A DNA stretch of 64,000 bases from the NCBI RefSeq assembly GCF_001649575.2, contig NC_051440.1, positions 24,455,813-24,519,812 on the forward strand. Direction: 5' to 3'. Made by a program: the position numbers and the translations under genes. Below the pieces are notes generated by a model, which was given only the letters and a program-made list of their open reading frames with translations, had not been told where the DNA came from and ran no database searches. The first letter of the stretch is position 1, and each line of letters opens with the position of its first letter. This document shows, piece by piece, positions 1 through 13,771 of this stretch. Source of the stretch: Kryptolebias marmoratus (taxonomy: Eukaryota; Chordata; Actinopteri; Cyprinodontiformes; Rivulidae).

Positions 1-38
1 TAGACAGTGTGTTCTGTTTAAAATCAATGAACACTCAC

Positions 39-3000
39 CATGTGATTGAGATGGATTAGAGACATCTAACCCCTCTTTCAGCCTTACGATGCACACGCCG
101 TACTGCAGGTCAAATGCATCACTGACACACAAATGGAACAAATGGAGCAAATGAAATAAGTTGATACGAAAAAGGTTCTTAATAACAGTTTTTTCTGGAA
201 ATGTAATCAATCTTTTTCAACATGTGTTGCAGTTAATGGTCACAAACTAAATAACGTATTAGTTTGTCATGTACTCACTGCAGGATTTCTATGTAGTTGT
301 GTGCAGCCAGAGGAGGATCGCTGCGCCAGGCTTTCTTGAAGCCCATCAGCAGAACATTAGGTTTGATCCGACCCAAACCTGCCCCCTGGTGAACAGTCAG
401 CAACAATATAAGAAGACCAGAAACGATAGAAAAGTCAGTAGTTCACCTTTATACTGATTAGCTTCTGTCAACACAGCACTAGCCATCATGGTTGTTAATT
501 CCATTAGGAATAAAACCACCGAGATCAACGTTTATGATCTCTATGTTTTCAGCTCATAAACCTGTAAGTTTGGCTCTCTTCAGACTGAACTCAGTGTTAG
601 CTGAAGTTATATATAACTGACAAACAAAGGTTATAATGACATAGTAAAGTGGGCTGAAGCTCTAACCTGTAGCAACATGTTAACCCCAGATCGGAGCTCT
701 TCAGCCACCACTCCTCTGTAGAACGACTTGATCTTCCTTTGGTTCAACCAGAAGACGTGACTGTTGCTGCTCGCCTTTTCTACAACTGATGGAGATGAGT
801 CGGCCTGAGAAACACAGGGGAAAATGGCAAAGTGTTACAGTCTTACAGGTGAAACACTGAAGATATTAAAATGTCTTGCTGTTTTTTTAAAAGCTGCACG
901 CACAGTGACCACATTTCCACACATCATGAGGCTGAGATTTTTTGTAAAACAGTTGACGAGATCCACGAGAGCCGGACGGCTGCTGGGAGGTCCCGTCAGC
1001 ACCAAACACTGGGGTCTGAAACATTCACAGACAGATACGGAGATGTTTAATTCAGAGCTGAGTTCATTATTTTTCATTTGGGTTCCCAGTTTCTCAGCTT
1101 GCTTCTGATATGAGGAAAATACAACAATCTGAACCTGAATGGCAAAAAACAAACTCTTCCATTACCAGCTGGATGGTTGTCCTTTGATATAGTGAATCTG
1201 TTTCACAAATAGCAGCAGTGACTTTTTTGTATTACTTCTGACTGACCTGTAGTTTTTGACATGGTCCTCCACAAGGTTCAGGCCGACACACTGATTCAAA
1301 GCCAGGTTGTAGGAGCTTGCCTGCACCGATGAGCCCCAGTTCACGTCTAAAGACAGGAAAGGCAGTGAGTGAAGCAGCAGCGTGTCTCTGCAACTGCACT
1401 TCTAATGACATGTTTGTGTTTGATGTTACCTGGCTTTTTGTAGAGTGTGTACCCCAAGAAGAACAGAACAACACCAATGGCGATAAGAGCTGCCCACCAA
1501 GTCAGCAGGAACATGATCACCACACAACACACGGCACACAGCAGGGAGAGCCATTTACTGTAGAACCTGAACGACGGACGCCAACCTGCACACAAAGGAA
1601 ATTTTTCGCAGGAAAATGATTTTTTGTGTTGTCACAAGATCAATAAGTCCTGCTTAATAATACTAATATTCAGTGTGAATAAGTGTGCATGATTTATAAC
1701 AAAGGAGAAAAGAAAAACATTGAAGGAAATGAAAAGTCACAAACTTTAATAAATAAGAGCCGGGAGGAATTAAATCACATCATGACTAAAGATGAATGTA
1801 TGAGAAGTGTCTGATGAGTCTTCAGGCATTTCATGAATATTTACATGTTGACATTTAATCTGAGGTCTTTCCAGTTCCTACGCAACAAAGTCACAGACTC
1901 CCTGAAAGTCTGCATATTGTTTACATTTCATTTGAAGCTATGTAATTAGCTAATTTATTAATTAGCTTAGCCACAAGATATTGTATCACTTTATAGAAAA
2001 AAACTGCATCATAATAAAGAAAAAAATGCATTTGTGAAAACAAATGTGCTCAAAAAAGATTCCACATTTTTAGTAAAAGTATTATGCTTACAAGTCATTT
2101 CCAAACAATATTTCTCAGTAGCATTAACATGTGGAAGCCAGATTATTGAACAGCTATATCTTAAATTCTTGATGATAGCTTTGATTGGTAATTTTTAATC
2201 CACATTCATATTTTCTCTTGATTGTAAGTGATAACAGATCATCTGAGGGTCAACCAGCAGTTAAAGTGATAATACTGCCCCCTGGTGGTTCATCATAATA
2301 ATCATAATCAACAATAGTGATAGTTCAATACTGATTAAACTAATGTATTTAAGACATATTGTATAAATTAAATGGAGTTATTTTTTAAATGGCCACTAGC
2401 ACACTGATGGATTAACTGCAAAGACAGGGTGTCTACATCCATTTTTTTTGCATGGGACACAAGCTGTTTTGTATTGATTTAATAGAATTAATATTTAAGA
2501 TGCAGCAGTCAACAAACATCAAAACTGTCTGCAAGCACTTCTCTGCAACATTTTGGGGTGCATAAAATATTTATGTTTCTCATACATCGATCTTTTTATC
2601 CATTTACCCGGTCGTGCATTTACAGCATCTCTCTGTTTGTTAAAAGTAAGTGTATAAAGTCTGTATGATCTACCTGGTGAGTTGGTGATGGAGGCATGGA
2701 AGCAGCTGAAGTTGATCAGAGCGTAGGAGCACAGGTAGAAGTTGGAGATGATGGGTGCGATAGTGTTCAGCTCGGCTGGCAGGAGGAAAAACACGAGAAA
2801 ATAATGTTTTACATTCATATCTTAGGCAAGCAGCCATGCTCATGTTCTAATTTAAACATTTCAGGAAGGATCTGTAACAAAAATATTACCTTTATAAATT
2901 TAGGAGATTATTAGGAAGAATAACTGTAAATAACTGTAAATTTCTGGTCTACAAAGAAAAGATCTGTAATCTCAGTCTGTAATCTCATTTAAATGTTTTT

Positions 3001-6000
3001 TCCATTTGGGTTTATATACATTTAGTGAGAGATCAGCATCTCTTTAAATACTCACCAATGATGATGAAGCAGGCAGCTATGATGTATGTCAGAAGGTAGC
3101 TTCGGAGCGGTTCATTGTTTTTGCCATAACCTTTGCCAAAGAAGCCAATAAGAGGGTAGAGATGGTCCTTACAGAGACACTGAGAGGAAGAAGTGACGGC
3201 AGAAACAAACATATAAAAAGTCAGGAAACTGTGTCCATCTTTTCTTGACTGTAAGGATGACACCATATCTCCTCTCAGCTGTTTGAGTGTGTGTTTGTAC
3301 CTGAAAGACTTTAGGAGCCGACACCAGGCAGGCCAAAGCAGAAGACAGAGTTGCTCCAAAAATACCAGCAGTGATGAGCGGGGAGAAGGCTGACACCATG
3401 CTCATCGCCTGTCACAGAGAGGTTTTTACTCATTAGCCTCAGCTCTCTCACCGGGGCACAGAAAGATCCTACACTGCTTTATTGATACTTTCCTGCAACA
3501 TGTCAATGTGACAGTCTAATGTAAATAAAAACACACACAGGTTTTATGCTAGTAAAACTTTCAGTGCTCGTCAAAATGCACCTCTTCCTTTCCACATTTC
3601 CTTTTTGTCTCTCATCTTAATGTGTGAATGCTGAATCAGCATTCAGTGTGAAACCAAGTAACATTCCCACTATTGTTTATATTTTTGTATGTTCTTTGCA
3701 TTCTAACTACTTCTGCATACTATGTGCTATTTTAGCCACTCATATACCAAAATGTTTAGATGATTTGGGATTTTGTAAGATTAACAGTTTTCAAAAGATT
3801 TAACATTATTTACCTAAATTAAATTAACCACTCAGCATTTACACTGCTGGGTGTAAATACTGCCTCTAGTTTTATATAATTTAAGGATACAATCAGTTTT
3901 TCCTTCTAGTTTGTTTAATGATATAAACATTCAACAAGACTTTACATTAAAAAGAAGAGTTGTAATTGTTGTGCCTTGTGTGTTTGAGTTCGTATTGACC
4001 TGATAGTAGTTACTGATGCCGAACTTGCAGGTGTTATTAGTGATACATGGTGTAAAGTCCCATCCGTACTGACAGGATACACCAACGCAGGAGTCGATGG
4101 ATGAGGTCAGGGTGTCATTTATCAAGCCAGATGCATCCCGAACAACACAGGACCCTTCAGGAGGAGGAAACGGAAAGATGTACATCTTTTAATTATATTC
4201 ATTAGTGAATATGTAAACAAAATAAACACAATAGAAGTAATGCAAGTTATAAGTTTGTTAGGAAGCACAGTCACTTTGTTACTACTTGCAAAGGAATAAT
4301 AAGAGTTTGAACTTCTAACTCAAATCTTTACTTGGTATCCATCTAGTTAATCAAAATATTGTCATAAAATATTTAATTCCACATGACCATAGGGATACTT
4401 TGCATATCCATTACTAAAAAAAGCTGTTTATATGCATGTTTTGGAAAGTGGCCTGAGTTTTACCAATGGTTGCAGTAATGATCAGGTAGGACACTGTAGT
4501 CCAGAATATCGCCATTAGTGTCCCTCGAGGTATAGCCACTGCTGGATTCTGGGACATTAAGAACATAAACATCACACTTCTTAAAGTACACCACTGTTAA
4601 CTTTCTAAGTTATCAACCACAGTATTAACAATGTATGATTTCATACAGCACATAGACAAATGTGAACCTGTACACGGCTGGAATAAGAAAATAAGCAAAG
4701 AAAAATAAACAAACATACCTTCAGATCTCCAGAGATGTTGGCTCCTGCCAGGATGCCAGTAGCAGATGGGAAAAAGATGGAGAACATGCCAAAAAAGCTG
4801 CCCTCGGGCCCACGCCAGTCAGGCACAAAATTGGTTGCAAAGATACTCGCTGTCAGAGGTGAAATAGTCAAGTTTAATGGAGAACTGTGGCAAGTACAGT
4901 CTCATTAGCTGCCATGACTTGAAAATTAATCATCATTTGAACAAAATTCCACCAAATAATCATCAAAGTTGCTTAATCTGTCGAGAGATGTCAAGTAATT
5001 AGTCAGCAATGAACTTCACTTCATGTAAAACATGAATCAGTCACCTTGGTAGCTAAAGAAACCTTTGGCTTGTTTCTCTTGTGAAGCTGGCATGATGGTT
5101 CCAACAATGTAACTGGCAAAAGACACCATGATGACCAGGAAGAACAGAATCTGGGCCTGTGGAAGAAACAATAAGCTGTACTGTAAAGATATGGAGTGAT
5201 ATTTTCTGAGAAGAATGGCTTGTATATGCCCGTTAATGAAAAGATGACGTTCCAGTTTTGAAAGGCCTGTTTGACTAGAGCACACTGTTTTTATGCTAAT
5301 AGAGAATAGGTGCCCATTTAAAGTTCCAACTAATCATAAATACAAGAAAGTCTCATATCAGTCCCACCTTTGACTCCCACGCCATGCCAGCCATTGAGAT
5401 ACCCAGCAGAAACGTGACAGTGATGATACCGATGATGCGGATGTCATTGGTTCGGTCCACCATGACAGCTCCATTTTCCTAAGGAGGAAGTTTATTAGGA
5501 TATTTAAAGAGCTTCTGTTCACTGTCTGTTATAACTGTAAAAGCTGATTTGCACAGACATGACAGATTTCATGCTTCTTACTCTCATGAGGTCAGTGACA
5601 GTCTCAGAAAAGCCCACAGTGTGCATGGCCACAGCTACAGCGTTGGCAAAGGCAAAAATCAGACCGATGGAACCACCCAGCTCTGGGCCGAGGCTGCGAC
5701 TAATCAGAAAGTAGGTCCCACCTAAGATTACAAGGAGAAGAATCAGACTGAGCACTGAAAAGTAAAAAAAGAAAGGACTAGATAGGTTGTTGCTTTAGTG
5801 ACATAGAGGACAAACCTCCTTTGACTTTGCCATTGGTGGCTATGGCTGAGGTCGACAGTCCAGTGATCCCAGTTATACAAGAAGACAGCAGGACAATAGC
5901 CCAAGTCAAACCTGCCAGAGAGAGAGAAACCAGTGAGGTTTATCAAACATTTAACTCACTAACTTAAGAAGATCTTAGAGTGTCTCTCCCTGTGTCTCTG

Positions 6001-9000
6001 TGTCAAAATGAGCAGATAATAATGTGGGATTTATCTGCCTCGCTGTCAGTATAGGAGATAATGAATCAGATTAATGCCAAAGAGTCCTTGGTTGTCATAA
6101 AAACCAGGGATCTCAAGCACAAAGATTTGCATGGATTTTCTACTGAAACATTTAGATGTATGAAACTGCTCATATGCATAAATTCAAGGACATTTTCTTT
6201 GTACATCTCGATCAATGTGGGACTGAGCACAAATGATTCCTCTTCTGACATGCCTCCATTTAAACATTCTCACAGATGCAAATTTGCCTTGCATGTGTGA
6301 TTCTCTTCTCTGCACGATTAAAAATCATGCCTACATGTGGGAAAAAGAGGAATCTTATTAAATGTGAGTTGGAGATGCTTTTAAATAAGGTAAGGCTGTT
6401 CTCTGGCATTACTGCCAAGTGCAAGAGCAATGACAACGTTTGTGAAGCAAAAGATTGTCAGACATAAAGGCAGAAGTAAGGCGAAGGACGCTACCCATTA
6501 ATGCTAGACATAACTTACATGGATTACACAGACTATTATTGTAAATGAATACAGATTTGTGCCACTAAAAGGGTAAGGCTGAGGCACTCTGATGCACAAA
6601 GGGGCTACCAAATTAAATCTAATTTTAACTGTTTGATAGGCATTCAGCAAATCCAAACATAATGTGAAAAACTATATCTTATGCTGAAAATTGTCTGAGT
6701 AAATTAAAAAACTGTGAAAGATTTTTACTTAAGATTAGAATTCTTAGCATATAAATATATTGAATTAACTGTATGATAAAATGAAAATATGTCCTTAAAT
6801 AAAAACTTTTGTGGTTAAACTTGACTTTTAAAATACTGACATTTAATCAACGCCTAAATGTGATGCACTGACTGATGTTTCCATGGTCATTTTATTATTG
6901 ATATATTGGAACTTTTGCATAAAAAATGAAGTACACCACATTTTTTGTAAGTACAAAAAACTGGAAGAGGCACTAAGACTTATTCTTATCTCACCCACAT
7001 CACTCAGAGTTTCCACAAAAATGATTGTTGTATTCCGCTACGTCATCTATAGCTAAAGAAACACTTAAAAGTGACTCGAGTGAAGTAAAGTTTAACGTAC
7101 CGATACCAGCCTGAGCTGTGATCCAAGGCAGCCTCAGGTACAAGATCACTCCCCAGATGTTTAACATGCAGCGAATCTACGGACAAATAAAATCTTATCA
7201 TGGCATGTCAAGGGACATCAATAATCTGAAAACTGGTGTCTGTGAATAAGAAACACTTTGAGTAAAGTAAAACCCAAGTATTTTACATAAACTTAGTTTA
7301 AAAAATCCCCACTGAATGTCAGAAAAGCCTGCAGTGTTACCAGTTCAGTGATCCGCAAATTTGTTCTGACTGCCTGAAGGTGCAGAGTTTAACGAGACGT
7401 CAAAAAGGTCAAGGTTGGAATTTTGTTTTAAATTCTTTGCATAGTCTTTAAAAATAAATGTACTTGGTGATAAGAAATAGGAATCTATAAAGAGATTTCA
7501 CTTTTCTAGTTCTTAATTTGTCTTCCTAAATAAGACAACAAATTGGAAAGTTCAGTCAAACAGATTTAGTCTAGCAGTGATCATAAACAAGACAACACAT
7601 TTTCCAAATTTATTCTTTGAGTTGCCAGTAGTGTTGTTTCTTAAGTGACACCACTTAAGTGAGCTATACCATTTGTTAACTAAACATTATTAAATAAAAA
7701 AAACAGAATTGAATAAAAATGTAAAAATCACAACACTGGATGGCCCGTGCTTTAAATCTTTGTCAGCCATGGGGCCTAGATGGTGTTACTGTTCACCTTT
7801 TGTCATTCTGACTCTTTGATTTTGATACAGCTGATAAGAGGGAAAGGAAAATCTGTAAAAAATTCCACATAGACTAAGATTAAAGATTAAAAGACTTTAT
7901 TGTCATTGTCCAAATACAACTAAACTTGTAAACTTGAGCGGCAACTCACAACCTTCAGAAACAACACAAAAGCCATCATGGGGCATGGGGGGTGAAGGAG
8001 GCAACAGCTCTTGGGAAAAAGCTGTTCCACAATCTGCTGGTTTGGGATTTTAAAGTCTGGAAACTTTTCACTGATGGAGGAAGGACAAACAGTCTGTTTC
8101 CCGTATGGGTGGGGTATCTGGTAATGATGCTGGCTGGGAAGCTGTGCACCAATAATCTACTGTGTGTTCTTCACCATGTGGGCCAAACCTCTTCTGTTTT
8201 CTGAAGAGCAGCTGGAGAACCAGACAGTGTTGCAGTAACAAAGTACTCCTGTAGAAGCTGATGAGAAGCTGTGAGGGGAGCTTCGCCTTTCTAAGCCTCT
8301 GCAGAAAGAAAAGTCTCTTCTGTGTCTTCTTCCCCAATTGGGAGGTGCTGATGGTCCATGGAGACCTAGGAACTTGATATCACTGACCCTCTCCACCTCC
8401 TGTTTATTTATGTACAGAGGTATGGTTATTGTTCACCTTGAGCTTCAAAAATCCAAAATGATCTCTTTGGTCTTGGTGGTATTCAGCACCAGGTCACTTT
8501 CAGAGCACCAGCTGATCAGATGCTGGACCTCTTCTCTGTAGTGGCAATCATTGCTGTCAGAAATTAATTCCAGGATGATGGTATCATCAGCAAACTTCAC
8601 AAACTATCTCACCTAGTGCAGGACCATGGTGGACACCTGCTTGATTGATGCACTGATTGAAGCTGTTGCACTGCTAATTGGCAAATAATGTGCTCAGAGA
8701 GTCTTGGAGCACAGCATCATGGTTGGTCAATGGTATGCTGCCTTTGTAGTTGGTAATGGCCTTGATACCTCTCCAAATTCAGTGTGAATTGTTGGACACA
8801 AAGTGGTCCTGTTCAACCATGGCTTCAGGTTACTGAAGCCATGGTTGGTGCTTAAGACATTTCACTCGTTTCAGTATTCAGTGACAAAAGTTTATGTTAC
8901 TTACTCAGAAAAGCAGAAATAGTAAAGCAAACAAATTCCAACTGTGGCCTTTTGAAGTTGCTTTACAATAAGATAATACAACAACTGAAGACATATAAAC

Positions 9001-10822
9001 TGGAAAACACTGTAATTTGAAGTTACTGAGTAACACACACGGTTTTATTGTGTATCCCACCTCATACCAGAAAAAGGTGTCAAATGGTTTCTTGTAAACA
9101 ATTGTTATTGGTACCAAGTAAATGTCAAAGCCACTGTAAAAAGTTGGGTACATTCTGTTTGAGTATAAAACATTTTGACATCATGAAACCATAATAATCT
9201 TTATAGAACCTGAGCTGTAAAATCTGTATTGTTTTGACTGGCCATTTTAACACGATTAGACACTAAATACCATGAAATATTGACATACTTAGTAACCATC
9301 CATCCATTTTCTTTCCTTGCTTTTTCCTTTATGATTTTGACAATTTTGAGTTACCAATTAACCTTACGTGCAATTTTGGTCTGTGGAAGGAAACCAAGGT
9401 AAGATAGTAACCTTTTATTGATTTTATTGGGGCAGAGTTCATTTTTACAACAGTTTCCATTCATCTATTTCCTTCACCCGCTTTTTCCTTTCTGGGAAGC
9501 TGGGGAGCTGGTGCCCATCTCCAGTGGTCATTGTGCAAGAAGCGGAGTACAACCTGGACAGATCATCAGTCCATAACTGGGGCAAATAGTGACGAACGAG
9601 ACAAATAACCATTCATGCTCTCACTCACAACTATGGCCAATTTAGAGTTACCAATTAACTTAACATGCATGTTTTTGGACCGTACATGAAGTAACATAGT
9701 AACATTTTTTTATTGTATTGGTGCACTGTACATTAGGTTTATTAACATGTCTCTTCATGTATTTGTGTACGTATGTATATGTTGGGCAAATCCTACTGTA
9801 CCTACCATAACACCCTGTATCCAGCCAAAACGAGTGGGTTCAGATGAAAGTTCAGTTTGGTCGTCCTCCTCTTCTTCAGAAGTGTCTCCTTCCATCTGTC
9901 CAGTTCTTGGCTCATACAGGGGAGGACTGGAGTCATCCTGGTCAAATTAAATTGTGTTGCATCAATCATATGGTCTTAAGGTACAAAAAAAGAGAAAACC
10001 ACAACAAACAACTATACAGGCATCAACAAATTTGCCTTAAAACCTTCAAAACCAGCCACATTTCTAAATTACGTAAATTAAACATAATCACAGTTCTTTC
10101 AAATAAGTTTAACATGGCAGTAAAGTGTCAGCAGAGATATTAAGCATATTTAATACTTTTTTAAAATGGTAAAAATAGTAAGTGTAATGTGTTTGAAATT
10201 GAAGTAACAACAGAAAATGATATAATAATACTTTGTCTGAAAATGTTGGAAATTTGCTCTTCATCATAGCATCTTTGTAAAGAAAGAATAAATATATACC
10301 TTTCTTCTTAAAATCTGTTTTAAATAGCATTGTTATTTGAATAATGAAATTAAGGAAAGCTAATCGTTATGTGGAACATAAGTAACGTTAAATAAAATTA
10401 GCAGAAATAATAGTTAAATAATATAATTTTTCATCTAAGCCATGTAAAAATTATATATATTTTAAGTTATTTTCCTTACCTTTGATCATTTATATGCTAA
10501 CAACTATTAGAGCTGATAAACGCCAGAGATTCCTCACCTCAGGGTTGGCATGCAGCTGGTACAGAGATGGTCTGGAGCGTCTTCGCCGGCCCAACACCTG
10601 AGTGTTGGCGTAGAAGTCATAGTGTGGCGGTGCATCCATAGTCTCATAGCCGGTCAGAGCACCAGATGCATGGGACGCTACACTGCTGCGATCATCGTAG
10701 CACTGAGAAAACCGAGACTCGTCAAACCCTTCAGAAGTTGCCTTACCATTAAGTGCTGACAATGGGAGGTTAGATCTGTACGCAGCCAAGTGAACACCAT
10801 TGTTGGCTGCTGGTAATTCCAT
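39..10822 (-). CDS. slc12a3/slc12a10: NCC-type Na-Cl cotransporter (SLC12A3/SLC12A10 clade), 5' 19 exons, 3' end off window
   Basis: Electroneutral Na+/Cl- symporter of the plasma membrane; in fish, NCC-type proteins act in kidney and gill ionocytes (family knowledge). Exons read on the minus strand: 10822-10538, 9937-9806, 7176-7101, 5911-5816, 5721-5582, 5478-5368, 5156-5045, 4849-4719, 4548-4464, 4154-4000, 3408-3301, 3179-3056, 2775-2674, 1585-1430, 1346-1247, 1015-904, 804-667, 385-279, 121-39. All junctions are GT/AG and keep frame; the 904 donor is a choice between two in-frame sites. Residues 1-139 are a cytosolic tail ending RFGWIQGVM, followed by TM1 ([20 protein letters not shown]) through TM12 (about residue 625). 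The TM7-8 loop has sequons NDT and NNT and several Cys. The C-terminal domain includes GLGRIKPN and FKKAW. Wording matches human NCC far better than NKCC. Telling slc12a3 from slc12a10 needs a tree. Confidence 0.93.
7870..8820 (-). mobile_element. LINE reverse-transcriptase fragment, degenerate, in SLC12 intron 2
   Basis: The minus strand encodes the C-terminal part of a non-LTR retrotransposon polyprotein in broken frames. [20 protein letters not shown] and ISFYRS (8,240-8,335) match the usual KKAQQRLFFLRRLRK...FYRS segment after the reverse-transcriptase core in teleost L2/Rex-like LINEs. The piece around 8,440-8,600 reads back as the preceding region (ADDTIIL-like, with a non-coding match to [11 protein letters not shown]). 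Frameshifts make it inactive. Its 3' end points left, ending near 7,880 beside a poly-A-like stretch. The same family probably gave the 19,440-20,160 fragment. Confidence 0.7.
9296..9410. repeat. Short teleost interspersed-repeat fragment
   Basis: Begins with a CCATCCATTTTCTT-like stretch and then has the 'TTGAGTTACCAATTAACCTT' phrase also found in the longer copy at 9,455-9,690. It lies inside SLC12 intron 2 and looks like an internally deleted copy of that repeat. Confidence 0.5.
9455..9690. repeat. Teleost interspersed repeat (CATTCATCTATT...ACATGCATGTTTTTGGAC)
   Basis: Non-coding copy of a very common fish repeat, recognised from its ordered phrases: a 'CCCGCTTTTTCCTTTCTGGG' start, 'CTGGTGCCCATCTCCAG', 'AGTACAACCTGGACAGATCA', 'CAACCATTCAT'-like text and 'AACTTAACATGCATGTTTTT'. 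It sits in SLC12 intron 2. I cannot assign a transposon class from this alone. Confidence 0.6.
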
Positions 10823-11029
10823 TTTTATTGTTACAATAATCTAAAATAACGTTAGGAAAGTAAGCTGTTTATCGCCGTATTGATAAAAAGCTTTTCGGTC
10901 ATCTGCAGCGATCAGTGAGAAAATGAAGGTGATGAATCCACGCTGCAATTTAAGGTGAACGTGGGAGGCTTTATTACCAGGGTTGGGTTTAAATTTGACC
11001 TCCTGGTTGCAATGCAGGAAGAGCCCGAG

Positions 11030-11042
11030 GCCATATAAGTTC
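11030..11042 (-). promoter_or_regulatory. Putative TATA box of the SLC12 cotransporter gene
   Basis: The minus strand reads CTTATATGG about 210 bp upstream of the start codon at 10,822. This would put the transcription start near 11,005 and give an unspliced 5' leader of about 180 nt. It is the only TATA-like match close upstream. A further upstream non-coding exon cannot be excluded. Confidence 0.35.
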
Positions 11043-11237
11043 AGTGAACACTCAAACAAGACTCATTACAGGAACTATTAAGTCCAACATGGACAAGTTC
11101 ACATTGCAGGGGTCAACCAAGAAATGCTGGGCTGAGCCGTACCTGGAATTATATTGTTCCATTCAGAATGGAATTATGTGTAACAGTCTTTTACAGAGTA
11201 ATGGTTTGATGGTTTGTGTTTAACCAAAACTTTCAAA

Positions 11238-11238
11238 G

Positions 11239-11269
<31 letters not shown>

Positions 11270-11270
11270 T
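11238..11270. repeat. (AT)n microsatellite
   Basis: About 30 bp of alternating A and T, interrupted once by a C, in the intergenic interval between the cotransporter promoter and gene A. No other signal is seen in 11,045-11,540. Confidence 0.9.
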
Positions 11271-11557
11271 AGTTTTGTTGTCCATTCCTTGTTACAATAT
11301 CACATGTTAATATTTACTGTCTTGTGGATGTGTTTAGGTCAGAATGTAAGATGTAAACAGCATCATTACGCTCTGAATACACTGACCTGACCTGTAGAAT
11401 AACCTTGACTGAGACCAAAGGGGTCAACTGAGTGAAGAAGTGTTTTATATGTAAAAGTACAGCTAAAGGTGCTGGGTGATAACATAAGAACTAACAGATT
11501 AAGCAGGAACTATTTTTAAAAATTTCCCATTAACTATTGAAGCCAATTCTGTCTTTC

Positions 11558-11888
11558 TACTAGCAGAAAATCTCCTGAACCACTGGAATGATCAGAAAGT
11601 AACCACTGGATGCACAATGACAGCTGCTAATTGACATTAACAAACTTAGTCAATTAGTCAAAACTCAATTTTACAGAGACTGAGCATACGTTTAGTGTGA
11701 TTAGCTGAGAACCATTACCATGATACTTTGAGCACTAACAGATCTCACAAGACTGCATGAGATTGGTCGATTTACTTGATTCAGGTTCAACCAAAATCGC
11801 TATAACACCGTCTTTTCTCATAAGATTTTAGTTTAAAACTGGGATTGAAGGTGGCAGGCAATATGCATTTCTTCAAGGAATGCTAGAA
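11558..11888 (+). repeat. Hairpin-ended dispersed repeat, copy 1
   Basis: Carries the ordered phrases of the dominant repeat of this window: 'CTCCTGAACCACTGGA', 'AGCACTAACAGATCT', 'CATAAGATTTTAGTTTAAAA', and the 3' hairpin 'CATTTCTTCAAGGAATGCTAG'-like end at about 11,866-11,885. It is about 330 bp, non-coding and diverged. The rest of 11,890-13,100 shows only A/T-rich single-copy-looking sequence. Confidence 0.65.
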
Positions 11889-13771
11889 ATACATTTGTTT
11901 TTGCAACTTGTTGAATAAACAAACTGGGATGATCCTCCTGCAGCTTGGAAAGCTCCTGAATTAGAAACTTTTTTTTTATTTTACCTTAAACAGTTTGTTT
12001 TTTCGTTTTAAACCATGCCTTTCAACCCATGTTGCTTAACAGTCAACTTTAGTATTTTTTTTTTTTTTAAACATCAAGTTGAAAACAGCTTCATGTTACA
12101 CTTTGGTTTAATTTGAACAAAACTAATTACCTGAAACCTTATAGTTTATTCATTTACAGCAATGTCTCACTAACACACACACACTGCTGCTCCTTTCATC
12201 ATTACACTTAACAGAAAAGTTACAGCTTCCAGATAAAAGGTGTGCATGTACCCACACACCATTAAAATAAAATAAATATGGCCCTACAAAAGGTTTGACA
12301 TTATGTTCAAGGAGAAACTAAGGTCCTCATGTTTCTTGGCTAATAAGTGACCTTTTTAGGAAGACATTTAAAAACAAACAAATCGTTACTTAAGTGATTA
12401 TTCTTCTGTTAGATAAGACAGTTTCAAAGGAAAACTTGCCACATTTGGTTAAGATCAAGAAATGGACCAGAGAGCCTGGTTTTTATGTTTTCTCTTTTAT
12501 TAAACTCCTTTTACTCGGGCAGATTTAGGAATCATTTGTGTGAATTTACTTGCTGTGGCAACCTCTGAAGAAGGGAGCAGCCGAAAGACTTTTACTCTGG
12601 CAGAATATTGATGTCTAATTTAGTGTTTACAATGCTTTTTACCAAAGCAAAAATAAATCTATACAGGTTGCATTTTTATGTAAAAGTTGTATTTGTTAAA
12701 CTAGCAAAATAATTCTAATTTTAAATGCACTAAAAAAAAAAGTTGTGAAAATTAATATGTAGTGGTGCTTTAGGCTAAGGAAAGCAGTTTAGGTTTCATA
12801 ATGTTTGTTAGATATTTAACTTTTGGTTTGGAGAACAAAACCTCACAGAACATTTAAACCTTCAAGTGACCACAGTTTAACAGGTTAGACAAATTCGCCC
12901 TTTAGTCGTGTTCAGTCAAGCCTGAAAAATATGGGCATCTGTTATTTTATCTCTTTAAAACAGAATGTGTAGACATTTCTAGTAGTTTGGGTGGGGAAAA
13001 TGTTTTAGGCTCTAGTGTCAAAATTTTACATTTCAGAAATATTACTGAATCACTAAAAATGGTTGTGCAAGAGCATCCATGAAGAACTGAATCACAGTAG
13101 TTTTGAACACTTTTAATAGAGAATGCACTAGCAACCATTTCACTGCTTCAGTTGAGCTGTATAATCTGTAAAAGAAAAAACAAACAAAAAAAAAGTATGA
13201 GGGTAATCACAAATTGTTAAATCTGTTAGAATTGTAAAAATAATCACCTGCACTCTGTTCCACTACAGCTGCTCCACTTTGCATTCAGCCATTAAAAGCT
13301 GTAGGCCTGCAGATTTAAGAAGTCTCCAAATAAAATGCACATCCTGGATCATTGGTTTGACTTGAAGAGGGGTGGCAGGGGTCTCAATCCTCCATTGAAA
13401 TCTCCAGACCCATTTTCCCCATTTAGATGCAATCCAAATTCCAAATACAGGATTGTTAAATTGAGGTAGACAGGGCTATTAAACAATACTCCCTGTTAAA
13501 CCAGACTGGGAAGGCTAGCAGCAAGTAGACAGAGCAACAAAAATATACCATTAGGGTCTTGTTGGAAAGGAGATAACAGTGGTTTCAGAGCAACTTTGTT
13601 TATATCCAGGAGGGAGACATGGTGTAAACAGTTTTTTTTCCAGGAGCGGAGAGAACAGTTTGGTTTAAACTTTACAGAAGTTTTGGATAGTTCTGATCTC
13701 ACAGCATCAATATGAAGGACTTCTGGGAGCAGCAGCCAGGGTTGTGCAGATTACTTGGACATCAGAGGCTG

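Noticed and set aside
6061..6300. 79-codon plus-strand frame
   Set aside because: Lies in an SLC12 intron, overlaps an equally long frame on the other strand and shows no coding features.
8068..8337. 89-codon minus-strand frame as a host gene
   Set aside because: Its [15 protein letters not shown] text is a LINE polyprotein remnant.
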